A stretch of 64,000 nt of DNA from Mycolicibacter heraklionensis (GCF_019645815.1 NZ_CP080997.1:3662880-3726879), one strand, 5' to 3'. Shown: positions 41,089-49,820, counted from the stretch's first letter. Translations and numbers: made by a program. Notes: generated from the letters alone by a model not told the origin.

Positions 41089-41985
41089 TCAGCTGACCCC
41101 GAGCATGGCGAAGATGCCCAGGTCGTCCAAGAATGCGGTCAGCGTGGTGGCGTCGGTCACCGGGTCGGCGCCCGTCCCCAGCAAGGCGGTCAGCAGGGCT
41201 CCCAGCGTCTCGTCGCCCAGTAGTCCGGTGCCGTCCGGGTCGGCGAGCGTGCCGCCGACAACCATGCTGTCCACGAACTTGTCCCAGCCCGCGTCGAGTT
41301 GCTCGGGGGTGATCCCGAACAGGCCGCCGATGGTGGCGTCTTCCATTCCGTTCTGCGCCAGCAGGCCGTTCAGCGTGGTGGTGCCGTCGATCCCCATCAG
41401 GACGTCGAGCAGCTGGGCCACGGTCATCTCGGGCGAGAAGTCGGTGAACGGGATGTTCAGCAGGCCGGCGTACTCACCGAGACCGAAGTAACCCAGCAAG
41501 GTTCCGAGTTCGGTGGCGGCCCCGTCGCCACCGATGAAGCCGCCGATCAAACTGTCGATCGGAATCGAGCCCAGTGGCGCCCCGCCGAAGTCGACATCGT
41601 TGAGCAGCGCGGTGATGTCGGTGGAGAGCATGCCCAGGGTGGCGTCGTCCAGGGACATGCCGTCCGGGTTCAGCGCCGCGAGCAGGTCGGCGAGGCTCGA
41701 GGTGGTGGAGATGTCATCGCCGAATATCCCCAAGACCTGGCCCATGTTGCCGAGGTCGATGGCGTTCAGCAGGCTCTGCAGGCTCTCGCTGAACGTCGGG
41801 AAGCTGGCGGTCAGCATGACCTCGTGTTGCACCGACGCGGTAAGGCCGGCGGTAATTGTCGGAGCGACCGCGGTACCGCCGAGTAGAGCCGCACCCGCAA
41901 ATGCAGTTCCGGCCGCTAGCGCACCGGCTTTCACCACAAAACCACGCGGCCCCGTCGGCGTGGCGACAGTGGAACAAGTAGACAT
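41089..41985 (-). CDS. Secreted protein, unrecognised family (paralogue of 42490-43572)
   Basis: 298 residues, function unknown. Signal peptide or anchor within about 1-50 ([20 protein letters not shown]), then [22 protein letters not shown] and several repeats of about 20-35 residues rich in Leu, Gly and Asp ([51 protein letters not shown]). Its neighbour on the same strand shares MLTAxPTFxxSLQxLL, LLAAxNPDG and WDKxxDxxxxGGTLxDPxG. ATG 41985 is preceded by GGGGGA. It has its own SigA-type promoter (42044-42072) and terminator (41022-41060), so it is a stand-alone and probably well-expressed gene. Confidence 0.75.
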   Translation of the reverse strand: MSTCSTVATPTGPRGFVVKAGALAAGTAFAGAALLGGTAVAPTITAGLTASVQHEVMLTASFPTFSESLQSLLNAIDLGNMGQVLGIFGDDISTTSSLADLLAALNPDGMSLDDATLGMLSTDITALLNDVDFGGAPLGSIPIDSLIGGFIGGDGAATELGTLLGYFGLGEYAGLLNIPFTDFSPEMTVAQLLDVLMGIDGTTTLNGLLAQNGMEDATIGGLFGITPEQLDAGWDKFVDSMVVGGTLADPDGTGLLGDETLGALLTALLGTGADPVTDATTLTAFLDDLGIFAMLGVS

Positions 41986-42043
41986 GAATGGGTCCCCCTT
42001 CTGGGATCGAGCATTAAGGCGATGCGATTCCCACATCGCCATT

Positions 42044-42072
42044 AACTTATTATGTGCTCAGTCTCGTGTCAA
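42044..42072 (-). promoter_or_regulatory. SigA-type promoter of the 41089-41985 gene
   Basis: Minus strand: TTGACA (42072-42067), 17-nt spacer, TAAGTT (42049-42044). Predicted 5' leader about 50 nt. Confidence 0.65.
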
Positions 42073-42437
42073 CGGTTTCAGGGGTAGATCTTTCGGCACC
42101 AGCAACGTCAGTACACAGCAAATTGCCAGCTCATCGAGATGGCGGAGTCGGACCCGCAACGACCACAGGCAATGCGCCGCGGGTCGGAAATCCGCCCGCC
42201 GGCAGCAAGAAGTTCAGCCTTTTCTCGGGATTTTCAGCCCAGCCGATCGTCGCACGCGACAGACCGATGGCTAATGGGCATTAACATCACGTCAAAGCAG
42301 TCAATCGGTATGAAATTTACGGGGCAAAAATACTTGAGCTATTTTGCGCTATAGAGCGAAATGCGCACACGGCAGTACTATTTCTCGGTCGCGAAAATTT
42401 ACGGGTGCGTTTATCGCGCGTTTGAACTCAGACAAAA
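42073..42437. other. AT-rich intergenic stretch, no convincing gene
   Basis: Several hundred bases between the promoter of one secreted paralogue and the terminator of the other. From about 42260 to 42420 the sequence is visibly poorer in G+C than its surroundings (runs such as gaaatttacggggcaaaaat, gagctattttgcgctataga). Open frames here look random. It may be relic or recently acquired DNA, or hold an untranslated RNA; I see no defined element. Confidence 0.4.
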
Positions 42438-42473
42438 GCCGCGCCCGGTCCGCGCAGACGGACCGGGCGCGGC
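42438..42473 (-). terminator. Intrinsic terminator of the 42490-43572 gene
   Basis: Perfect 15-bp stem (GCCGCGCCCGGTCCG and complement), 6-nt loop, followed on the minus strand by TTTTGTCT. It has a proper U-tract and lies 17 nt after the stop. Confidence 0.9.
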
Positions 42474-42489
42474 GAGAAAGGCGGGGCCG

Positions 42490-43572
42490 CTAGGGAGCCA
42501 GCAGGCCGAGAGCTTCCAAGAAGTCGGTGACCGGCGTGTCGCCGGTGATCACCAAGGTGCTGTCGTCGGGCAGGAAGCTGGCCAGGAAGGTGCCCAGGCT
42601 CTGCTCACCCCATGTTTCACCGGAGGGGTCCAGCAGCGTCCCGCCGAACGGGAGACCGTCGAGGTACTTGTCCCAGGTCTGGACGGGGTTCAGGCTGAAC
42701 AGCAGCGCCAGGGTCGCGTTATCCATGGTGGTGCTGTTGGTAGAGCTGACGGGCAAGATGTGCAGGTACTCGCCCAGCGTGTAGGCGCTGCCCGCCACAA
42801 CCGTGGTCGAGCCCAGACCCGAGAACGCGTGTTGGGTGACGTCGGTGGTGGGAACAGTCAGTATCCCGCTCAACCAGTCGACCAGCGAGCTGTTGACCGT
42901 CAGATCGGGATGGCTGGTGATGTTGAGGAGGGCGCCGCAGGTCAAGGTGCAGTTCTCAACGTTCAGGTTGTCCATGCCCAGCGCGTTGATCATGCTGGCG
43001 AACTGACCGAGCAGCGATCCCAGGCCCACCGCGTTGGCCAGATCGGTCAGCGAGTGCGTACCGGCACCGTCGCCCAGAACGACGTCCACCAGGTCGCCGA
43101 GGTCCACATTGCCGATCGGCACGCCATCCACCAGGAACAGGCTGCCGGTGCCCAACAACGATGGGACCGCGGGGTTCGAGCTGTAGAGCGGCTCGGTGAG
43201 CGATATCCCGAAGATGTCGGCGATGCCGGCCAGGGTGGTGCCGTCCGGGTTGAACGCCGCCAGCAGGGCCGACACATCCGCGCTGACACTCAGCGGCGTG
43301 CTGGTCCCGGGCACATCCCCCAGCGCCGCCAGCACCTGGTTGAGATCCCCGAGGGACATGGTGTCGAGCAGGGTCTGCAGACTCTGCGTAAACGTCGGAT
43401 AGGCCGTCAGCATCACTTGGTGCTGCGCCGAGGCGCTCAACGGGCTGGGGAGTCGTGGCCCGGCCGCACCGACACCGAGCAGGCCGGCCCCGGCGACGAC
43501 GGCGGCGGCGATTAGGGCGCCGCCCCTTACCGAGAGCTCGCGAGAGCGCCACACCCCGATCCCACCCGACAT
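42490..43572 (-). CDS. Secreted protein, unrecognised family (paralogue of 41089-41985)
   Basis: 360 residues. Signal segment about 15-45 (GGALIAAAVVAGAGLLGVGA), then SAQHQVMLTAYPTFTQSLQTLL and Leu/Gly/Asp-rich repeats (LAAFNPDGTTLAGIADIFG, VPIGNVDLGDLVDVVLGDG, TWDKYLDGLPFGGTLLDPSG, EQSLGTFLASFLPDD). One cysteine pair (NCTLTCGALL) could form a disulfide. It shares its layout with the downstream paralogue but is about 60 residues longer. ATG 43572 is preceded by GGGGCGG. A consensus SigA promoter (43626-43654) carries an inverted repeat around the -35 element. Function unknown; the repeats recall the tails of large mycobacterial surface proteins. Confidence 0.75.
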   Translation of the reverse strand: MSGGIGVWRSRELSVRGGALIAAAVVAGAGLLGVGAAGPRLPSPLSASAQHQVMLTAYPTFTQSLQTLLDTMSLGDLNQVLAALGDVPGTSTPLSVSADVSALLAAFNPDGTTLAGIADIFGISLTEPLYSSNPAVPSLLGTGSLFLVDGVPIGNVDLGDLVDVVLGDGAGTHSLTDLANAVGLGSLLGQFASMINALGMDNLNVENCTLTCGALLNITSHPDLTVNSSLVDWLSGILTVPTTDVTQHAFSGLGSTTVVAGSAYTLGEYLHILPVSSTNSTTMDNATLALLFSLNPVQTWDKYLDGLPFGGTLLDPSGETWGEQSLGTFLASFLPDDSTLVITGDTPVTDFLEALGLLAP

Positions 43573-43625
43573 GAGCCGCCCCTTCCCCAAGCCCGGATCC
43601 CCCATGTGATCCAGCTCATGGGCAG

Positions 43626-43654
43626 AAAGTAGCCCTGTCAGAAATGTGTGTCAA
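43626..43654 (-). promoter_or_regulatory. SigA-type promoter of the 42490-43572 gene
   Basis: Minus strand: TTGACA (43654-43649), 17-nt spacer, TACTTT (43631-43626). Very close to consensus. Confidence 0.7.
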
Positions 43655-43660
43655 ACACAT
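43644..43660. promoter_or_regulatory. Inverted repeat overlapping the -35 element, possible operator
   Basis: ATGTGT-gtcaa-ACACAT (43644-43649 and 43655-43660), perfect 6-bp arms around the TTGACA box. A repressor bound here would block the promoter. Confidence 0.4.
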
Positions 43661-43730
43661 GTGAATGCTGATATCAACCTAAATGTCCGGAAAGATTCCC
43701 TGAACCATACCCGTAGTAATGACATTCTGT

Positions 43731-45443
43731 TCAGGTAAGCGGAATCGGCTCCAGTATTTCGGCCCGCGCTTCGGGGGCGCTGACCCGCAGCGCATCCGCG
43801 GATGCGTCATCGGGCTGCTCCTGCGAGAGGATCTCGGCTTCCACCCGGGCGATGTAGATGGCCACCTCCCGGTCGATGTCGGCGTCGTCCCACCCGAGCA
43901 CCGCCGCCATCACCTCGGCGACCTCACGCGCACAGTTCACCCCGCGATGGGCGTACTCCATGGCGATCCGGGTCCGGCGGGCCAGCACGTCCTCCAAATG
44001 CAGTGCGCCCTCGGCGACGGCCGCGTAGGCGACTTCCACCTTCAGATAGGTGGGCGCCTCGGCGATCGGATCCAGCAGATCCGGCTGCCCCTCGGCCACC
44101 GCCAGCACGTCGTGGATCATCGAGCCGTAACGGTCCAGCAGGTGGCGCACCCGATAGGGGTGCAGGCCCTGGTGAGCGCCGACGTGTTCAGCCTGATTGA
44201 CCAGCGCGAAGTAGCCGTCGGCGCCCAACAGCGGAACTTTCTCGGTGATCGAGGGCGCCACCCGCGTCGGGATGTACTCGGCGGCGGCGTCGATCGCGTC
44301 GGCGGCCATCACCCGGTAGGTGGTGTACTTGCCGCCGGCGATCGCCACCAGGCCCGGCGCCGGAACGGCCACCGCGTGCTCACGCGACAGCTTGGAGGTG
44401 TCGTCGTTCTCGCCCGCCAGCAGCGGTCGCAGCCCGGCGTACACGCCTTCGATGTCGGCGTGCGTCAGCGGCGTGGCCAGCGCGGTGTTGACGTGGGTCA
44501 GGAGATAGTCGATGTCGGCCTTGGTGGCCGCGGGGTGGGCCAGGTCCAGATTCCAGTCGGTGTCGGTGGTGCCGATGATCCAGTGGGTGCCCCATGGGAT
44601 GACGAACAGCACCGACTTCTCGGTACGCAGGATGATCGCCGCTTCCGAAACGATCCGGTCCCGCGGCACCACGATGTGCACGCCCTTGGAAGCCCGGACG
44701 TGGAACCGGCCGCGCTGGCGCGACAACGCCTGGATCTCATCGGTCCACACCCCGGTGGCATTGACCACCACATGTCCCCGGACCTCGGTGACTTCGCCGT
44801 CCTCGGAATCACGGACCCGCACTCCGGTCACCCGGTCGCCTTCGCGCAGCAGCGCTACGACCTGGCTGGAGGTGCGGATGACCGCCCCGTAGTGCGCCGC
44901 GGTGCGCGCGACGGTCAGGGTGTGGCGGGCGTCGTCGACGACGGTGTCGTAGTAGCGGATGCCGCCGATCAACGCGCTGCGCTTCAGCCCCGGACACAGC
45001 CGCAGTGCGCCGGCGCGAGTCAGATGCCGTTGCGCGGGAACCGATTTCGCTCCGCCGAGTTGGTCGTAGAGGAAGATGCCGCTGGCCACGTACGGCCGCT
45101 CCCACCACCGCCGGGTCAAGGGATACAGAAACGGCAGTGGCTTGACCAGGTGCGGCGCCAGGGTGGTCAGCGACAGCTCGCGTTCGTGCAGCGCCTCGCG
45201 CACCAGGCCGAACTCCAGCTGCTCGAGGTAGCGCAGGCCACCGTGGAACATCTTCGAGCTTCGGCTCGACGTCCCGGCGGCGAAGTCACGCGCCTCGACC
45301 AGCGCCACCCTCAGGCCGCGGGTGGCCGCGTCGAGCGCGCAGCCGGCGCCCACCACACCACCACCGATCACCACTACGTCGAACTGCTCACTGCCCAGTC
45401 GTTCCCAGGCTCGTGCTCGTTGGTCGGGTCCCAGCGTGCTCAC
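43731..45443 (-). CDS. glpD2: FAD-dependent glycerol-3-phosphate dehydrogenase
   Basis: 570 residues. Oxidises glycerol 3-phosphate to dihydroxyacetone phosphate and passes electrons to the quinone pool. It has the FAD-binding VVVIGGGVVGAGCALDAATRG, TSSRSSKMFHGGLRYLEQLEF, VVNATGVWTDEI, HWIIGTTDTDW and PLLAGENDDTSKLSREHAV, and a C-terminal helical DAO domain (ARRTRIAMEYAHRG). It sits 63 nt downstream of lpdA on the same strand, as Rv3302c does after Rv3303c in M. tuberculosis. GTG 45443 is the only sensible start. Confidence 0.94.
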   Translation of the reverse strand: MSTLGPDQRARAWERLGSEQFDVVVIGGGVVGAGCALDAATRGLRVALVEARDFAAGTSSRSSKMFHGGLRYLEQLEFGLVREALHERELSLTTLAPHLVKPLPFLYPLTRRWWERPYVASGIFLYDQLGGAKSVPAQRHLTRAGALRLCPGLKRSALIGGIRYYDTVVDDARHTLTVARTAAHYGAVIRTSSQVVALLREGDRVTGVRVRDSEDGEVTEVRGHVVVNATGVWTDEIQALSRQRGRFHVRASKGVHIVVPRDRIVSEAAIILRTEKSVLFVIPWGTHWIIGTTDTDWNLDLAHPAATKADIDYLLTHVNTALATPLTHADIEGVYAGLRPLLAGENDDTSKLSREHAVAVPAPGLVAIAGGKYTTYRVMAADAIDAAAEYIPTRVAPSITEKVPLLGADGYFALVNQAEHVGAHQGLHPYRVRHLLDRYGSMIHDVLAVAEGQPDLLDPIAEAPTYLKVEVAYAAVAEGALHLEDVLARRTRIAMEYAHRGVNCAREVAEVMAAVLGWDDADIDREVAIYIARVEAEILSQEQPDDASADALRVSAPEARAEILEPIPLT

Positions 45444-45506
45444 GAGTGCCAGGCTACGTGGCTTGGTGCTCCGGCCGAGTGTGACGCTCGCTTCATCCCG
45501 GCTGTT

Positions 45507-46940
45507 TCAGTCCAGGTCGTCGTGCGTCATCAGCCGACGGGCGGCCTCGGTGAGCGAACCCGACAGCGACGGATACACCGCCAGCGTCTGGGCCAGGTCC
45601 GCCACCGTGATCCGGTTCTGCACCGCCAGCGCGATCGGCAGGATGAGCTCGGAGGCGATCGGTGCCACCACCACCCCGCCGATCACCGTTCCGGTGGCCG
45701 GCCGGCAGAACAGCTTGAGGAAGCCGTACCGCATCCGGCTCATCTTGGCCCGGGCATTGGTCTGCAACGGCAGCATGACGGTGCGGGCGGGCACCGTGCC
45801 GTCGTCGATCTGCGACTGCGGCACCCCCACCGCGGCGATCTCGGGCCGGGTGAACACCGCCGCCGCCACCGTGCGCAGCCGGATCGGGGCCACCGCATCA
45901 CCCAGCGCGTGATACATCGCGATCCGGCCCTGCATGGCCGCCACCGACGCCAGCGGCAACAACCCGGTGCAGTCCCCCGCGGCGTAGATCCCGGGTACCG
46001 ACGTCCGCGACACCCGGTCCACCTGCAGGTAGTTGCCCGGCCCGAGCTCGATCCCGACCCGCTCCAGGCCCAGACCGGAGGTGTTGGGCACCGACCCGAC
46101 CGTCATCAGCGCGTGACTGCCCGCCACGGTGCGGCCGTCGGTCATGGTGACCAGCACGCCGTCTCCCGTGCGTGTCACCGAGGCGGCCCGGGCGTTCTTG
46201 ACCAGGGTGACGCCACGTTCGGCGAACACACTCTCCAGCACCCGGGCCGCGTCGGGGTCCTCGTGCGGCAGCACCCGGTCCCGGCTGGCCACCACCGTCA
46301 CCTTCACCCCGAGCTCGGTGTAGGCGTTGGCGAACTCCGCACCGGTGACGCCGGAGCCCACCACCACCAGGTGCTCGGGCAGTGTGTGCAGGTCGTAGAG
46401 CTGCCGCCAGGTCAGGATTCGCTCGTCGTCGGGCTCGGCGCCGGGCAGCGTGCGCGGGCTGGCGCCGGTGGCGATCAACACGACGTCGGCGTCGAGCACG
46501 CGTTGCGCACCGCTGGATTGATGCGGCTCGGTGACCCGGATCCGGTGGTGCGCCAGACCGGGTTCGGGGTCGATCAGCTCCCCCCGGCCCGCGATGACGT
46601 CGACGCCGGAGTTGAGCAGTTGCGTGCGGATGTCGGCGGACTGCGCCGCGGCCAGGGACTTCACCCGCTCGTGGATCTTGTCCAGTTCGATCTCGGCGTC
46701 GGTGAAATGGATGTCGAAGCCCAGGTGCGGGGCGCGTCGCAGCTCGGTGCGGACCCCGGAGGAGGCGATGAAGGTCTTGGACGGCACGCAGTCCCACAAC
46801 ACGCAGGCGCCGCCGAGGCCGTCGGCGTCGACCACCGTCACCGAGACCGCCTCCGGGCCCTTGGCCGCCGCGACCAGCGCGGCCTCATAGCCCGCCGGGC
46901 CGCCGCCGACGATCACGATGCGCGTCGAGGGAGAAGTCAC
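45507..46940 (-). CDS. lpdA: Flavoprotein disulfide-reductase family protein LpdA (probable NAD(P)H-quinone reductase)
   Basis: 477 residues with the layout of dihydrolipoamide dehydrogenases: FAD site IVIVGGGPAGYEAALVA, active-site-like GGACVLWDCVPSKTF, NAD(P)-binding LVVVGSGVTGAEFANAY, and IYAAGDCTGLLPLASVA. The C-terminal His-Glu dyad of true disulfide reductases (HPTLSE) is replaced by VYPSLSG. From the known family, M. tuberculosis LpdA (Rv3303c) lacks normal lipoamide dehydrogenase activity and reduces quinones; the missing dyad seen here fits that. GTG 46940 starts MTSPSTRIVI. Probable operon with glpD2; divergent from the cyclotransferase-like gene. Confidence 0.9.
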   Translation of the reverse strand: MTSPSTRIVIVGGGPAGYEAALVAAAKGPEAVSVTVVDADGLGGACVLWDCVPSKTFIASSGVRTELRRAPHLGFDIHFTDAEIELDKIHERVKSLAAAQSADIRTQLLNSGVDVIAGRGELIDPEPGLAHHRIRVTEPHQSSGAQRVLDADVVLIATGASPRTLPGAEPDDERILTWRQLYDLHTLPEHLVVVGSGVTGAEFANAYTELGVKVTVVASRDRVLPHEDPDAARVLESVFAERGVTLVKNARAASVTRTGDGVLVTMTDGRTVAGSHALMTVGSVPNTSGLGLERVGIELGPGNYLQVDRVSRTSVPGIYAAGDCTGLLPLASVAAMQGRIAMYHALGDAVAPIRLRTVAAAVFTRPEIAAVGVPQSQIDDGTVPARTVMLPLQTNARAKMSRMRYGFLKLFCRPATGTVIGGVVVAPIASELILPIALAVQNRITVADLAQTLAVYPSLSGSLTEAARRLMTHDDLD

Positions 46941-46982
46941 AGCGACTAACCTATCCGGGGCGCGACGTTTAAGCTTTCTGCC

Positions 46983-47474
46983 GTGCCGCTCTACGCCGCC
47001 TACGGGTCGAACATGCATCCCGAGCAGATGCTGCAGCGGGCACCGCACTCCCCGATGACCGGCACCGGCTGGTTACACGGCTGGCGGCTCACGTTCGCCG
47101 GCGAGGACATCGGCTGGGAAGGCGCCCTGGCGACCGTGGTCGAGGACCCGGACTCGAGTGTTTTCGTCGTGCTCTACGACGTGACCCCCGAGGACGAGAA
47201 GAACATGGACAGCTGGGAGGGCTCGGAGTTCGGCATCCACAAGAAGATCCGCCTCCGGGTGGACCGGGTGGACGGCATCACGTCGGACCCCGCCGACGCT
47301 GCCCCCGAACCGGTGCTCGCCTGGCTGTACGTGGTGGACGCCTGGGAGGGCGGGCTGCCGTCGGCGCGGTATCTCGGCGTGGTGGCCGAGGCCGCCCAGA
47401 TCGCCGGTGCGCCAGACGAATACGTGCGCAACCTGCAGACCCGACCGGCCCGCAACATCGGCCCCGGCAGCTAG
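46983..47474 (+). CDS. Gamma-glutamylcyclotransferase-like protein (Rv3304 homologue)
   Basis: 163 residues with the gamma-glutamylcyclotransferase/butirosin-BtrG fold. The N-terminal loop YAAYGSNMHPEQM matches the substrate-binding YGSN motif, and DSWEGSEFGIHKKIRL could supply the catalytic glutamate. The C-terminal part (AWLYVVDAWEGGLPSARYL) is typical. Whether it acts on glutamyl peptides is unknown. GTG 46983 gives MPLYAAYGSN. In M. tuberculosis this gene (Rv3304) is followed directly by amiA1; here a DUF559 cassette lies between them. Confidence 0.82.
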   Translation: MPLYAAYGSNMHPEQMLQRAPHSPMTGTGWLHGWRLTFAGEDIGWEGALATVVEDPDSSVFVVLYDVTPEDEKNMDSWEGSEFGIHKKIRLRVDRVDGITSDPADAAPEPVLAWLYVVDAWEGGLPSARYLGVVAEAAQIAGAPDEYVRNLQTRPARNIGPGS

Positions 47475-47499
47475 TTTTCCTTTGCTGGCTCCCCTTCCC

Positions 47500-47565
47500 G
47501 CGACGGTGCGTGTTTGCCCGCCGACACGCGGCAATATCTGTCCAACCGTGCACCCTCGCGCGCTC
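47500..47565. repeat. Left arm of an inverted repeat pair flanking the DUF559 gene
   Basis: About 66 nt, largely matching the reverse complement of 48551-48620. The core of 23 nt (47505-47527, starting GGTGCGTGTTTGCCCG) is identical in both arms. Each arm is itself palindromic: GCGACGGTGCGTG near one end can pair imperfectly with CGTGCACCCTCGC near the other. It lies 11 nt after the DUF559 stop and 26 nt after the Rv3304-like stop. Confidence 0.8.
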
Positions 47566-47575
47566 CATTTCGCCG

Positions 47576-48460
47576 TCAGGCTGCAGCACGCGCCAAGTGC
47601 GTCTCGATACGTCGGACCGTCTGCCAAGGTCGGCGCCGAACGTCGTCGGCGATGATTGGGATCACCACCCAGCCCATCTCCTCCAACGCCGCGCGCCGCT
47701 GCCGCTCGTAGACGAACGCAGCCGGCCCCTCGTGCCAGTCGACGCCGTCGTACTCGACCGCGACCCGCTGCTCGGGCCAGGCGAAATCGAGACGCCAGGT
47801 CCGGTTATCGCGGTCCACGACCTGATACTGCAGTACCGGCAGCGGCAGGCCGCCCTCGATCATCATCAGCCGCGACTCGCTCTCCATCGCGGAATCCGCG
47901 CGCGGGTCGGCGAGTGGCAGGAGTTCGCGCACGGCCACGATGCCCCGACGGCCCGCCTGCCGGATGGCGGCCCGTTGCAGCTCGCCGCGGGAGCAGGTGC
48001 CGCTGCGCAGTGCCGCGTCCAGCGTTGCCAGCGCGCGTGGCCGCCGCAGGCTGCGAGCGACTTCGATCGCGGTCCACGCCGGGGCAGTCGCCGGCCGGCC
48101 CGCCACCTCACTCAGCGGTGCACCCTCACGACGGTGCACCACAAGCCCATCGGCCGGGCGCAGTTGTTGGTTCGGCGGGTTGAGTACGTGCAGATCGACC
48201 GGTTCCTCGGTGTCGAAACCGTACGCCGCCGCCGCGGTACCCAAACAGATCGCGACACTGGTTCCGGTGGCCAGGTCCAGTCCCCGCAACCGGAGTTCAT
48301 CGCTCAACTCGCCGTCGCCGTAGATTCCATACCAAATCTTTTGCAATGGGCCATGTTTCAGCTCCGCCGCCAAGCCGCGTCGGGTGATGACAGCGAGCGC
48401 CTGACCGGATGTCACCACCCCGCCCTGTCGGTCGAGCAGTTGACGCAATCGAGGGTCCAT
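47576..48460 (-). CDS. AbiEi-like protein with C-terminal DUF559 nuclease-like domain
   Basis: 294 residues. The N-terminal part resembles AbiEi-type antitoxin/winged-helix proteins (LLDRQGGVVTSGQALAVI, WYGIYGDGELSDELRLRGL). The C-terminal DUF559 domain is of the Vsr/PD-(D/E)XK type, with ESESRLMMIEGGLPLP, WRLDFAWPEQRVAVEYDG and ALEEMGWVVIPIIADDV. It may be a DNA-binding or cutting protein of a defence or toxin-antitoxin type; no partner toxin is adjacent. ATG 48460 has only a weak ribosome site. The gene is enclosed by inverted palindromic repeats and separates genes that are neighbours in M. tuberculosis, so it looks like an inserted cassette. A motif related to the repeats (GTGCACCCTC) also occurs inside the gene near 48117. 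Confidence 0.82.
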   Translation of the reverse strand: MDPRLRQLLDRQGGVVTSGQALAVITRRGLAAELKHGPLQKIWYGIYGDGELSDELRLRGLDLATGTSVAICLGTAAAAYGFDTEEPVDLHVLNPPNQQLRPADGLVVHRREGAPLSEVAGRPATAPAWTAIEVARSLRRPRALATLDAALRSGTCSRGELQRAAIRQAGRRGIVAVRELLPLADPRADSAMESESRLMMIEGGLPLPVLQYQVVDRDNRTWRLDFAWPEQRVAVEYDGVDWHEGPAAFVYERQRRAALEEMGWVVIPIIADDVRRRPWQTVRRIETHLARAAA

Positions 48461-48550
48461 GCCGCGATCGTCGGCGCGCGGCCACTGCGGCGATTACCTC
48501 GACGAGATCGTCCCGCATGAACTGTGGATAGCCTCCGTACTGTGCACACC

Positions 48551-48620
48551 CGTGAGCGCCACGAGGGTGCGCAGTTGTACAGAAATCACGGAGTGTCGGC
48601 GGGCAAACACGCACCCTCGC
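48551..48620. repeat. Right arm of the inverted repeat pair flanking the DUF559 gene
   Basis: Reverse complement of the left arm with the identical 23-nt core at 48593-48615, plus scattered matches on both sides. Its own ends (ACGAGGGTGCG and GCACCCTCGC) can pair as a hairpin. It lies about 90 nt upstream of the DUF559 ATG, where it could also act as an operator, and 21 nt after the amidohydrolase stop. Confidence 0.8.
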
Positions 48621-48641
48621 GAGAAAGGCGCGAGAAAGGTG

Positions 48642-49820
48642 CTACAGCAGACCGGCCTGGTCGACGACGCCGGCCATCACCCGCACGCCGACCGCCAGCG
48701 CCCGTTCGTCGAGATCGAATGTCGGCTGATGCAGGTCCAGTTGCGGCCCGGTGCCCGGCCACACCCCGAGCCGGCCCATGGCACCGGGCACCTGCTCCAG
48801 ATACCAGGAGAAGTCCTCCCCGCCGCCGGACTGCTGAGTCTCGGCCAGCACCTCGGGCCCGATGGCCTCGATCGCATGGGTCAGCATCCGCGTCGACACC
48901 GCTTCGTTGACCACCGGCGGCACGCCGCGGTGGTAGTTCAGCGTGTGCTCGATCTTCAGCGGCTCCAGCAGGGACGCCACCGCCTCCTCGACGATGCTCT
49001 CCATCGCCACCCAGGTGTCCCGGCTGGCGGTGCGCACCGTACCGGCCAGGCGCCCCGACTGCGGTATGGCGTTGGCCGCGGCACCGGAATTCACCGCACC
49101 CCACACCATCACCGTGCTGTTTCGCGGATCGATGCGCCGGGACAGCACACCGGGCAGCCCGGTGATCAGCGTGCCCAGCCCATAGACCAGGTCGGCGGTC
49201 AGGTGCGGTCGCGAGGTGTGTCCGCCGGGACCGGTGACCATGATCTCGATGGTGTCGGCCGCCGAGGTGATGGGCCCCGGGATGGTGGCCACCCGGCCGA
49301 CCTCCAGCCGCGGGTCGCAGTGCAGCGCGAAGATTCGGCTGACCCCGCTCAGCACGCCCGCGGCGATCGCGTCGATCGCGCCGCCCGGCATCAGTTCTTC
49401 CGCGGCCTGGAACACCAGCCGCACCCCGACCGGCAATTCCGGCGCGGATGCCAACGCCAGCGCCGCACCCAACAGGATCGCGGTGTGCGCGTCGTGACCG
49501 CAGGCGTGCGTCACCCCCGGCACCAGCGAGGCGTAGGGCGCCCCGGTCTGTTCGGTCATCGGTAAGGCGTCGATATCGGCCCGCAACGCAACGCGAGGCC
49601 CGTCCTCTGGGCCGAAGTCGCAGGTCAAGCCGGTTCCGCTGGGCAGCACCTTGGGATTGAGGCCGGCTCCGGCGAGACGCTCGGCGATGAACTGGGTGGT
49701 GGCGAACTCCTGCCGGCTCAACTCCGGGTGGCGGTGCAGGTGCCGTCGCCATGCCACCAATTCCTCGGCATGGGCTGCCAGCCACGCCTCGACGGCGTGC
49801 GACACGGGAGCTGGAGACAT
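48642..49820 (-). CDS. amiA1: M20-family amidohydrolase (AmiA1-type)
   Basis: 392 residues of the M20D peptidase family (hippurate hydrolase/IAA-amino acid hydrolase type), a metal-dependent amide hydrolase. It has [54 protein letters not shown], metal ligands in [24 protein letters not shown] and [17 protein letters not shown]. Sequence details such as [18 protein letters not shown] point to AmiA1 (Rv3305c), not AmiB1. The natural substrate is unknown. In M. tuberculosis a second paralogue, amiB1, lies between this gene and deoD; it is absent here, and deoD begins divergently 37 nt away. Confidence 0.85.
   Translation of the reverse strand: MSPAPVSHAVEAWLAAHAEELVAWRRHLHRHPELSRQEFATTQFIAERLAGAGLNPKVLPSGTGLTCDFGPEDGPRVALRADIDALPMTEQTGAPYASLVPGVTHACGHDAHTAILLGAALALASAPELPVGVRLVFQAAEELMPGGAIDAIAAGVLSGVSRIFALHCDPRLEVGRVATIPGPITSAADTIEIMVTGPGGHTSRPHLTADLVYGLGTLITGLPGVLSRRIDPRNSTVMVWGAVNSGAAANAIPQSGRLAGTVRTASRDTWVAMESIVEEAVASLLEPLKIEHTLNYHRGVPPVVNEAVSTRMLTHAIEAIGPEVLAETQQSGGGEDFSWYLEQVPGAMGRLGVWPGTGPQLDLHQPTFDLDERALAVGVRVMAGVVDQAGLL

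Noticed and set aside
43719-46949. Plus-strand open frame of 1076 codons
   Set aside because: It lies opposite glpD2 and lpdA, both with clear motifs. The translation is rich in His, Gln, Arg and Gly as expected for an antisense shadow in high-GC DNA.
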